Assembly (NCBI RefSeq): GCF_015354335.1
Contig: NZ_JADKYR010000003.1
Coordinates: forward strand, 496,001-560,000
Length of the DNA: 64,000 nt
From: Methylophilus sp. 13
GTDB lineage: Bacteria; Pseudomonadota; Gammaproteobacteria; Burkholderiales; Methylophilaceae
Reading direction: 5' to 3'
The position numbers were made by a program, and so were the translations under genes. This document shows, piece by piece, positions 17,838-27,000 of the stretch (position 1 is the first letter of the stretch; every line of letters begins with the position of its first letter). The notes below the pieces were generated by a model that was not told the DNA's origin, made no database searches, and worked only from the letters and a program-made list of their open reading frames with translations.

Positions 17838-20215
17838 AATCGAATTTGAAACTCAAAGCACTAAGACGATTAGTGCAATCATCAACCGATAAATCTAGTA
17901 CTTCCATTGCGGAAGTATTGGAGCAGGCTAAGTCCTATCTGGAAAGTGGTAGTGATTACCAGGCACTCGAATTTAACCTACAAATCGTTGATATTCTGAA
18001 ACACAGACATCCCATTGCGTCTTTCGATTTGTTAAGTGATTTCATTGGATCTATTTCAAAGCGAAAACTAGTTTTTGAGAATTTTGAAGAAGTAGTTGCG
18101 ACGCAACTAGCTGAATATCAAAATGCAATAACGTTAACCTCCAAAGCTTTAGATGTTCTAATCGGATTGTGGTTTGACCAACCTCAGAAGCTGTTATTAC
18201 TCTTAATTGAGCTAGAAAATTCCGAAAATTCAACTGTTAGAGAAAAGTCTAGAGGGGGCTTAAAGCTGCTTGCCACTTTCAATTTGAATGCTATGAGACA
18301 TTACATGAATAACAATTTGTCTCCATATTCTATTCAGACCAAAATTGTCGATGTAATTAAAGAAAACAGCCACCTTCAAAGTAGCAAGTATTTCAATTCC
18401 TTGATAATCATCTACCGAGCTTTTCTGGAAAACGAAGTACAAAGCAGCTCTTGGGAAAGTTATAACAGCCTCTCCTTCTCTAGGGGTGAGATTCCTGTAA
18501 ACACAGATTTAGAAGACATCAGGAACTTTGCAATTGAGGCGTTAATTAGTATTTATGGCAGTGTTAGTGACTTCAAAAAGAAGAAGGCACTTATAGATGT
18601 CTTGAGTAGTGCAACAATTGTTAAAAAATATTCCAGTGCTGAGTTTCAAAGAATTGCTCAGAAAAATGCTCTTTCCGTGCTTAGTTTCTTCCAACGAATA
18701 ATTCCAAATGAAAACTTGATGATTGTTCAGCAAATCGAGCATTTGGCATATTGGAGATTTCGACATTCCATTTTTGAAGATGTCAAAGCAGAAGCTCTCA
18801 AAATTGAAGCTCTTCTTAAGCAGCACGAAGAGTATGAAATATTCAAAGTCCTTATCGGGTTTGAAGGGGTGTTTGGTGATTGGCAATCTTTAGAAGCGAA
18901 AGCTGGTGAATATGAATCGACCGAGCAATACAGGCAGATAAAGATTCAAACTTATGCGCATACAATTGACGCTTCCAACTTCGATGTATGGAAAAAAAGA
19001 TTGATTGAGTTTTGCAAAGTTGAGTCTGATGATTTAGCTACCTTTCCTAAATATTATGAATTTCTTGCATTGATTAGTAAGTTGCATCCTGGGCTGATGT
19101 TTGAGTTTTTGACAAGAAATCATGAGCAACTAACAAACTTTTTGATCCCTATTTTTAGAGGTCTGTGGTCTAGTGATATGAGGGGAAGTTTAGTTGAGGC
19201 TATTCGAGCTTGGGCGAATGATGGACGATACATATACCAGTCGATGAAACTGTTTACTGACAACTCAGAGTGGGATTCTAAGTTAATTGGAACCATATTC
19301 TACAACGCTCGTAAATTTAAAGAGCTTGGGGCGATTTCACTAACTACAAATGTCGCTACATCAAACTTTAATTCATCAGATGAAAGTGGAAAGAGGATAC
19401 TTATTAGGTATTTTCTAAAGAGTGTCAAAACATTAACTCGTTTTAAGTCAGCTCAATGGATATTTGATATTTGGCATTTGGCTGAGTCTCAGCGGTTGAT
19501 ATCAACATTAAGCCATAGTTCAATTGATTTAGTACTGAATAACTTAGTTAATCTTAAAGAAATTGATTATCAAGCTGAGGAAATTTTATATCTTATTTCT
19601 CTTGAGCACCCGTCAAAAGTGATTGATTACTTGTGTGACCGTATAGCTGTTCGATATGGAGATGCAAACTATGATGCAATTCCATTTGAACTGTTTAAGC
19701 TAAATGAATCATTATCGAAAGAACCTAATTATCTTCTTGAACGAATGTATAAGATTTATGAATTAGACAAATATAAATTCACATTTACAGGAAGTCGCCT
19801 ATTTAGGATTATTCATTCAGAAATCAGCTTAGAAGCTCAGGAGAGCTTACTGAAGTATATTGATAAGTCGGTTGATCACATGTATTTTGTAATAGCTATC
19901 CTGCGTGATTATGAAGGTCAGGATTTCACTCATCCTATTGTTGAGTCGATCATCAAAAAATTACCATTAAACAGTGACTACTGGTCTGAGCTCTCAATTA
20001 TTCTTAGTTCAACTGGCGTCGTTATGGGTGAATTCGGTTTTGTTGAGGTCTATAAACGCAGGCGGGAAAAGATTTCAGAATGGTTGCAGAGTGACAACAT
20101 GTCGATTAAAGCTTTTGCTGAGTGGTTCATCACTAGAATCAGTCAAAGCATAGTAATCGAAGAGCAACGAGCAGAGGAATCAATTATTCTACGTAAACAC
20201 AATTTTGAAAATTGA
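17834..20215 (+). CDS. Large all-helical protein of unknown function, coupled to PIN nuclease
   Basis: 793 aa, no recognised domain, no signal peptide and no membrane helix. It is dominated by Leu/Ile/Phe-rich amphipathic helices from end to end, suggesting a superhelical (HEAT/TPR-like) scaffold, although repeat units are not regular enough to name. No ATPase P-loop or nuclease motif was seen. It overlaps the PIN gene by 4 nt and ends at a region with a strong terminator at 20387. The pattern, a nuclease plus a large scaffold in an AT-rich island, resembles defence modules, but this is inference. Confidence 0.8.
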   Translation: MKSNLKLKALRRLVQSSTDKSSTSIAEVLEQAKSYLESGSDYQALEFNLQIVDILKHRHPIASFDLLSDFIGSISKRKLVFENFEEVVATQLAEYQNAITLTSKALDVLIGLWFDQPQKLLLLLIELENSENSTVREKSRGGLKLLATFNLNAMRHYMNNNLSPYSIQTKIVDVIKENSHLQSSKYFNSLIIIYRAFLENEVQSSSWESYNSLSFSRGEIPVNTDLEDIRNFAIEALISIYGSVSDFKKKKALIDVLSSATIVKKYSSAEFQRIAQKNALSVLSFFQRIIPNENLMIVQQIEHLAYWRFRHSIFEDVKAEALKIEALLKQHEEYEIFKVLIGFEGVFGDWQSLEAKAGEYESTEQYRQIKIQTYAHTIDASNFDVWKKRLIEFCKVESDDLATFPKYYEFLALISKLHPGLMFEFLTRNHEQLTNFLIPIFRGLWSSDMRGSLVEAIRAWANDGRYIYQSMKLFTDNSEWDSKLIGTIFYNARKFKELGAISLTTNVATSNFNSSDESGKRILIRYFLKSVKTLTRFKSAQWIFDIWHLAESQRLISTLSHSSIDLVLNNLVNLKEIDYQAEEILYLISLEHPSKVIDYLCDRIAVRYGDANYDAIPFELFKLNESLSKEPNYLLERMYKIYELDKYKFTFTGSRLFRIIHSEISLEAQESLLKYIDKSVDHMYFVIAILRDYEGQDFTHPIVESIIKKLPLNSDYWSELSIILSSTGVVMGEFGFVEVYKRRREKISEWLQSDNMSIKAFAEWFITRISQSIVIEEQRAEESIILRKHNFEN

Positions 20216-20687
20216 TTATATTAAGTCAACCATACCCAAGATATTTAAATAGTGGGCAAAGATATTTACCCTTGTGAAAGGATGTTTTAAAGTCTCCTAT
20301 GTTTAGGTTGGGATGTTGAAGCAAACTGACCAATAGCATTAAATTAAGAGAATAATTTAATGAATAAAATATGTTGTCATTCATTTAAAAAGCCCCAAGA
20401 ATTTGGGGCTTTTTCATTCATAGTGTGCCCACCTACATAAAGCGCAACTAATCAGCTCTTATTGTCAGATATTTACATCTTCTAAAAACATCAAATATCA
20501 CAACATAATGCTGCCATAAATTGCAGCATCGCCGATCATTCGGCACATAAGATGCAACTGCTTAATTGTGAAAACGATTTATCGTCTGAATTTCAATGGA
20601 TAACCCGACCTCGGAACTCACATCGAAGCAAGTATGAATGAATTAAGCTTAGGATTATTCCTGGCCACACCATTACTGGCTCTACCA
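20216..20687. other. Intergenic region with terminator
   Basis: Holds the terminator at 20387-20414; otherwise no gene was recognised. A plus-strand reading frame around 20634 is opposite to and inside the MazE-like gene and is not credible. Any toxin partner for that antitoxin should lie here on the minus strand, and none is visible. Confidence 0.5.
20387..20414 (+). terminator. Rho-independent terminator of the PIN operon
   Basis: A 12-bp perfect stem (arms 20387-20398 and 20403-20414, loop GAAT) with a GC core AGCCCC/GGGGCT and flanking A and T runs. It can work on both strands. Confidence 0.85.
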
Positions 20688-20936
20688 TCATGGGCTTTCC
20701 TGACCAACGGAAGGCATACCTTCCCAGCCTTCCACACTTGGCAACCCCTCGGCCATTTCTGCCATAAGATCGACCAAGTTGTAGCGTGGTGTATTGCGGG
20801 CCTCCACAATCATCTTTGCACCACGCATATGCAGTTTCACTTGCGATCCTACACTCAGCCCATTCTGCTCTATAAAAGCCTCTGGCAAGGTCATTACGAA
20901 TGAATTACCAACTTTGCGTAAAGTTTGAAACATCAT
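20688..20936 (-). CDS. Orphan MazE/AbrB-like antitoxin
   Basis: 82 aa. LRKVGNSFVMTLPEAFIEQNGLSVGSQVKL is the swapped-hairpin AbrB/MazE DNA-binding fold; the C-terminus ends in WEGMPSVGQESP, near the usual MazE ending. AGGGA precedes the ATG. No MazF/PemK-like toxin follows on the minus strand, so it appears alone. It could act as a stand-alone repressor or be a remnant. Confidence 0.75.
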   Translation of the reverse strand: MMFQTLRKVGNSFVMTLPEAFIEQNGLSVGSQVKLHMRGAKMIVEARNTPRYNLVDLMAEMAEGLPSVEGWEGMPSVGQESP

Positions 20937-21092
20937 ATTTCCCTATCCCAAGAAAAGGCGCGACAGTTTAATTAACGGGTATGGCCTCTTTTTGTTTTTT
21001 CAAAAAGCATTACGATTCAGAATTCATCTCTGATGTGTATTCAGCATTTTTTTACCATTCTAACTCGTTCTCTTGATGGAGTAGCAGCAAGA

Positions 21093-22544
21093 CTAAACCG
21101 GGGCCAACCATTGATTCACCTCATCCAGATCATCCTCACTCAATAGGCCACTACTGTATTTGAGTTTGAGCAATCCCAGCAGATAGGTGTAGTGCGTTTG
21201 CAGCAACTCTCGCTTGGCATTAAATACCTGTTGTTGCGCATTGAGCACATCAACGTTGGTGCGGATACCTAGTTTGAAACTCTTGGTGGTTGAGGTGAGT
21301 TGGCTTTGCGCTGAACGCAGGGTTTGTTCGTTAGCATGCGCCTGCGCGATGCTACTCGTGATTTCTAGGTAGGCCTGTTTGGTATCAAGCTCGACTTTAC
21401 GACGGGCAGCTTCGATTTCTTCTTGGGCTTTTTGTTGTTTGGCGATGGCTTCCCTGACTTTAGAGCTTACCGAGCCACCTTGGTAAAGTGGGATTTGCAG
21501 CTGCAACCCCACCGTGGTGTTATTTAAATCACTGCCAAAGCCATTGATACCGCCATTGGCATCTGTTCTGGTGTAATTGGCCACAGCGTCCAGGGTCGGC
21601 AAATGGCCTGCGCTGTTGAGTTCGACCGCCTTGTTCGCCAGTTCATAGCTTACTTTTTTAAGCTGTACAGTGAGGTTATTTTGCAAGGCTACGTCCAGCC
21701 ACTGTTGCAAAGCAGGCTGAGTGGGGGTGCTAGAAGTGCCTTTAATCGCTTCGGGTTGCTGCAGTGGAATATTGGGCTGGATACCGAAGAGGCTAGCCGG
21801 GTAGCGGCCAGTCAATAGTTTTATCGCTTGCTTCTTGTTTTCAATTTCGATGCTTACCGCAATTTCTTGCGATTGCACCACATCATATTTAGCCTGTGCT
21901 TCATCCACATCGGTGATAGTTGATACCCCATTTTTGAAGTTAGCTTTGGCTTGGGCCAGTTGAATGGCAATGGCCTCTTTTTGTGCATGGTTCAGTACCA
22001 GTTTGTCTTGGGCCAACAGCACATCAAAATAGGCTTGTGCCGCTTTCATGAGGACGTCCTGCCGATCTTGCTGGAGTTGCAGGTCTGCCTCATTCACTTC
22101 TAATTGAGAAGCCTGGTATTGAACGACATTCTGTTTACGATAAAGAGGTTGATTGATATTGATGCCGTAGCTTAAGGTATTAAAGCGCTCGGAGCGGTTG
22201 TTGTTATTAAAGACGGTTTGGCCGGTGTATTGAATATTGGTGTCTGAACGACTCAGATTGCCATTGAGGTTAATGGTCGGGAGCAGCAAGGCCTTGCCTT
22301 GCACCAGTTTCTCTTGCGCACCGACATTGGCATAGCGTGCCGCGGCCCAAGTCGGGTCATTCGCTAAGGCCAGTGTATAGACTTCCTTGAGGCCCATTCC
22401 GGGCTGCGGTGTCTGTGCAGGTGGTTCTTCAGTGGCGAACTGAGCTGACTCAGCGTAGAGCATGCCTGGGGCAGTACTAAGAAATACTCCAAAGACAACT
22501 ATCCGTAAGGCAACTGCTATTAAGATGCGTGTGTATTTAAGCAT
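21093..22544 (-). CDS. TolC-family outer-membrane channel of type I secretion system
   Basis: 483 aa with an N-terminal signal peptide (basic start, hydrophobic core about residues 8-30, cleavage after LYA) and the long helical TolC repeats. Motifs include TYTLALANDPTWAAARYA near the start and a second repeat with LQIPLYQGGSVSSKVREA. It lies last in the secretion locus, 100 bp after the HlyD-like gene, and is expected to form the outer-membrane exit for the giant RTX protein. Confidence 0.9.
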   Translation of the reverse strand: MLKYTRILIAVALRIVVFGVFLSTAPGMLYAESAQFATEEPPAQTPQPGMGLKEVYTLALANDPTWAAARYANVGAQEKLVQGKALLLPTINLNGNLSRSDTNIQYTGQTVFNNNNRSERFNTLSYGININQPLYRKQNVVQYQASQLEVNEADLQLQQDRQDVLMKAAQAYFDVLLAQDKLVLNHAQKEAIAIQLAQAKANFKNGVSTITDVDEAQAKYDVVQSQEIAVSIEIENKKQAIKLLTGRYPASLFGIQPNIPLQQPEAIKGTSSTPTQPALQQWLDVALQNNLTVQLKKVSYELANKAVELNSAGHLPTLDAVANYTRTDANGGINGFGSDLNNTTVGLQLQIPLYQGGSVSSKVREAIAKQQKAQEEIEAARRKVELDTKQAYLEITSSIAQAHANEQTLRSAQSQLTSTTKSFKLGIRTNVDVLNAQQQVFNAKRELLQTHYTYLLGLLKLKYSSGLLSEDDLDEVNQWLAPV

Positions 22545-22644
22545 TTTTATGGTCTTTTATTATTAGGCGATCAATGGAGGCCGAGTGCCGCCGAGTCACT
22601 CTCGGTGAACAAAGCCCCATACATCAAAGCAAGATCAATAAGAC

Positions 22645-24015
22645 CTAGCGCTCCCTAGCCGCTTCATGAAAAGCTTTTCTGACTGGAGAGAGCAGATACT
22701 CCATGACGGTCTGGTCAGCCAGTTTAATTTCGGCGGAGACTTGCATGCCAGGGGTAAGCTCTAGAGATTTTCCGTCTACGGCCAATTGTTGCTGGTCTAG
22801 CTTGATCAGCGTTTTATAGCTAGCGGGCAGCTGAGTCTTAGGTTCTTCTGTGGGGTTATTACGCTGTTGCGTTTGTTCGGTCGCATCCGCCCCCACTTGC
22901 TGCACCACCCCATCTATCATGCCGTATTTCTGAAACGGATAAGCGGTGAGTTTGAGTTTGACTTCCTGCCCTTCATGCACAAAGCCAGCATCTTCGTTTT
23001 TGATCCAAACTTCAGCATTGAGGGTTTCATGCACAGGCACGAGCGTCATGAGCACCGTACCAGGAGAAACCACCGTACCAGGTGTATGGGTAGCTAGGTC
23101 TTTGATAATACCGGCTTGAGGGGCTTTGAGTTGCAGCAAACCATTTTTATGTGACTGTTTAGCCCAGTCTTGTTTGAGCTTTTGTTCTTCGGTAAAGGTG
23201 GACACCTTTTCTGCTTCTAGCTTTTGGCGGTAGTCTGAGCGGATCTGTGCGAGTCTTTGATCCGCTTGCGCAATGGTGGCGCGGATGGCTTGTGCGTTGT
23301 GCTTCTGTGCTTCAAGGTCTTGCTCGGTTTCTATGCGGAAACGTTTTTTTTCATCGACCATCAGTTGGCCGGCAAAACCTTCTTTGCCTAGCTCTTCATA
23401 AGAGGCTTCTTGCGCTTTATAGGATGGGAGGGTTTGCTCTAGTTTGCGCTGGATTTCTTGCGAGGCAGCTAAATCACTTTGGGCTTTGCGTTTGCTGGCA
23501 AGCTCAGCAGAGAGGTCATCTTGATAGGCACGGATATTCGCAAGATAAGCCGCATTGACTTTATCAAACAGGTTAAGATCGTCGCCTGGCTTGCGATGAA
23601 AAGCGGTGCCATTTAACTCAGCCGCTATCCTGCGTAAGGTGAGATCATGGTAATTCAGTGCATCGGTGATGGTGGTGCTGTCTGCTTCAGCGGCATGGCT
23701 ATCCATCTCGACCAAGACCTGTCCCGCTTTGACTAGCTCTCCTTCAATCACCCGGATATCTTTGACGATGCCGCCTTCTGAAGGCTGTACGATTTTAAGA
23801 TACGTGGCGGGGATGAGTTTGCCTTCGGCCACGGCCACCACATCCAGCCTGCCAAAGATAGCCCAGACCAACATCAGGCACATCAAGCCTAAAATCAATC
23901 CCAATACGATACGAGGCATTGGTGAAGGATGGGCTTGCTGGATATGCAGGAGCTGCGGGGTGAAGTTAAGGGTTTGTGGATTGATTTCTACCGATAGCTG
24001 TTTATTTTTTGTCAT
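22645..24015 (-). CDS. HlyD-family type I secretion adaptor
   Basis: 456 aa membrane-fusion protein. A cytoplasmic N-terminus of about 33 residues is followed by one membrane helix (IVLGLILGLMCLMLVWAIF), the first lipoyl half (VQPSEGGIVKDIRVIEGELVKAGQ), a long coiled-coil hairpin (about 120-280), the second lipoyl half (LKAPQAGIIKDLATHTPGTVV) and a C-terminal barrel ending in the conserved GMQVSAEI region. It connects the ABC exporter to TolC. The gene sits 67 bp behind the RTX gene, beyond a terminator-like hairpin. Confidence 0.93.
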   Translation of the reverse strand: MTKNKQLSVEINPQTLNFTPQLLHIQQAHPSPMPRIVLGLILGLMCLMLVWAIFGRLDVVAVAEGKLIPATYLKIVQPSEGGIVKDIRVIEGELVKAGQVLVEMDSHAAEADSTTITDALNYHDLTLRRIAAELNGTAFHRKPGDDLNLFDKVNAAYLANIRAYQDDLSAELASKRKAQSDLAASQEIQRKLEQTLPSYKAQEASYEELGKEGFAGQLMVDEKKRFRIETEQDLEAQKHNAQAIRATIAQADQRLAQIRSDYRQKLEAEKVSTFTEEQKLKQDWAKQSHKNGLLQLKAPQAGIIKDLATHTPGTVVSPGTVLMTLVPVHETLNAEVWIKNEDAGFVHEGQEVKLKLTAYPFQKYGMIDGVVQQVGADATEQTQQRNNPTEEPKTQLPASYKTLIKLDQQQLAVDGKSLELTPGMQVSAEIKLADQTVMEYLLSPVRKAFHEAARER

Positions 24016-24030
24016 GATTCGGTCTCTATA

Positions 24031-24065
24031 AAAAATTACACCACTGAAATCATTCAGTGGTGTAA
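24031..24065 (-). terminator. Terminator between the RTX gene and hlyD
   Basis: Arms 24036-24048 and 24053-24065 form a perfect 13-bp stem with loop ATCA, followed on the minus strand by five T (24035-24031). It stands right after the RTX stop and before the HlyD start, so most transcripts may end here and secretion genes get readthrough only. Confidence 0.85.
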
Positions 24066-24082
24066 GAAAGGTTAAGACATAT

Positions 24083-27000
24083 TTATGACAGTTTTATGGC
24101 TTCGTTTGCCCCAATGGTAGAAGTACTGAAGGTCTGGGCCACTTTACCAAAATTGGCATCGCTCAATACAGCTTGGGTTGCATTCAAGCCCATGCCGGTT
24201 AGGCTGCCATTACGGCCATATTGGTAAGCAATGTCTCCGCCAATGGCTTCTGTGTTACTTCCAGTTTTAAGGTGCGCTGAAAGGCGAGTTTCCGTTAATT
24301 GCCAGTTTGAAATCGAACCAGCCGCATCAAACGCAGCTACCAAGTTAGCAAAGTTAAAGTTTTCAATCTTGTTATTACGTAAAGTGTTAGAGCTTTGAGT
24401 AGAAAAACCGGTTAAGGACTCTGCAACCACTTGCAAATTAGCAATACTCTTTGCGTTCACCGCACTATTGTTAGCATACCAATCTGCGAGTGTGATCTTG
24501 TCTGACGCCCCCACATTCAACACGAGATCGCTCCCACTCCTAGTGAGGCTCAACTGGTCATAGCTGCTAAGCTTACCTAATGAAAGCGTGAGTTTTGGAC
24601 CATCGCCAGCATACAATGTATCTTGACCGTCACCGACATTAAACAGAATAACATCGTTACCTGTCATGCCAGCATAATAGGGCTGCTCCGAATCTTCTCC
24701 AGGAATTCCATCTTGATCGCGGCTGGCATAGATAATGTCATTTCCTTTTCCTCCAATAAGGGCATCATTACCTGCTTGCTGGCCTGTTTGACCTATGAAT
24801 CTGGAACTAAGGTAATCATCTCCAGCACCGCCATCCAGTATTGCATTTCCAAGCGCATCATTGGTATACCAGCCGTTTACATCTCTATCCAGAGAGTCAT
24901 TCCCCTCACCTCCCTGTAGTATGTCAAACCCCGCAACACCACCAGATAAATGGTCAATGCCCGCATTGCCAATAATAAAATTCGAACGGCTATTGCCTTT
25001 AATCGTATTATCTTCAGCGTTACCTAGAGCGTTTGATCCGTTATTGCTGATAGTTACCCAATTGGTTTGTCCATTTGCCAATGTATAGGTTTGAATATCT
25101 GAATAAACCTCCCCATTACCCACAACAACATCGCCAATATTATCGACATAGTAGGTATTCCAGCCTGTGCCCCCATCTAAACGATCAGCGCCAACTCCAC
25201 CATCCAGGGTATCATTACCGTCACCTCCATATAGCGAATCGTTACCATCTTCACCATATAGATAATCGTTATCTAGCCCACCATATAACTGATCATTGCC
25301 TAGCCCACCATATAACCTATCTTGACCATTATCACCATTCAGTATGTCAGCGCCTCCCATTCCAATAAGAATATCATTCCCAGATGAACCGGAAATCGTA
25401 TCGTTTCGATTGGAACCATAACGCAAATCCGCCCCTGTTGTTGATGGTTTAAAAGTTAAAGTCATCTCAATCTCATCTAGATTAATCGTCTTATCATTAA
25501 AAACGATCTTTCTGTTGGCATTTGAACTATCTACTGACCACCAGTCGTTAAAGGTTAATCTATCCGCGGTATTGTTGATAAATTCAACAACCAAGTTCGA
25601 TTTTTGAGCTGGCTGTGAGCCCCATGCAAAAAGATTTGCGGTTCGGGTCAAGTTCACTTCATTACTGCTAGCATTGACCCTTATAGTTTGCGATTCAAAT
25701 GAGCCGCCACTAATTGCGGTGTAATCAGGATTCCAATGTTCATCAGCGGCCACATCAATCCCATCGCCACGTGAGAAGACATAGGTATCACTGCCATCGC
25801 CACCGTACAAATAATCATCGCCGGCACCGCCAGAGAGCGTATCGTCTCCTGCGCCACCATAAAGTGTATTGGATGCTTCATTACCATACATGAAATCGTT
25901 ACCCAGGCCGCCATTCATTGATTTGACACCACTAGTTCCGTACATAGTGTCATTATTGTCTGAGCCGATAAAGTTATAACCAACCCGTGTTAGATAACTT
26001 TGCATCGCAAGTACTTCTCCAGTAGGAGAGAATTTTATTTGTTCAATCTTTGATGACTCTTTGAACTGATCTTGGATTAATAATCTACTGAAATACTCTG
26101 ATGAACTGACAGGAGAATCAGTAATGTAACTACCCTCTGCTGATATTTCTAAATTGTCATGATTATCATTGGTTAGCTTTCTATTAACATTCAAATAGAA
26201 AGTGTAATTTCCATAAGCATTGCTGTACTCTTGACCCTGCAGCAAGTTTTCAAATCCGACTTCTACAGTGTCATTATTTCCTGCTGTTGAATCACTATCT
26301 ATGACAATGTCAATTCCAACCTCAGCAGATGAGTAGGAGGTAATTTCATATTGACCAACAACGTAAGTGTCATTACCAGCAGCACCGATCAGAGTATCGG
26401 AGCCTCCTCCTCCATTTAAGACATTATTGCCAGAGTTACCAATAAGAACGTTATTGGAATCATTACCCGTACCATTGATAGCGGCTGTGCCAGTCAAAGT
26501 CAGGTTCTCAAGGTGGCTGGTAGCGCCAAGCGTATAAGTCACACTACTTTGCACAGTATCAACACCACCTGTAGATGTCTCAGTGATAGTGTCAGTAGTG
26601 GTATCTACTATGTATATGTCATTACCATCGCCACCGATCAGGGTATCCACGCCTGTGCCTCCATTCAATGTATTCGCAGCAGAGTTACCTGTAATGACAT
26701 TATTTAAGGTGTTACCTGTACCGTTGATTGCAGCAGAGCCAGTCAATATCAAGTTTTCAAGGTTGCTAGTAGCACCAAGCGTATAAGTCACGCTACTTTG
26801 CACAGTATCAACACCACCTGTAGATGTCTCAGTGATAGTGTCTGTGGTGCTGTCTACAATGTATGTATCATTACCATTGCCACCCACCAAAGTGTCAGTA
26901 CCTGCACCACCATTAAGGTTGTCGTTACCATCACCACCGCTTAAGGTGTTATTGCCAGAGTTACCAATCAATAAGTTATTTAGCGCGTTACCAGTTCCAT

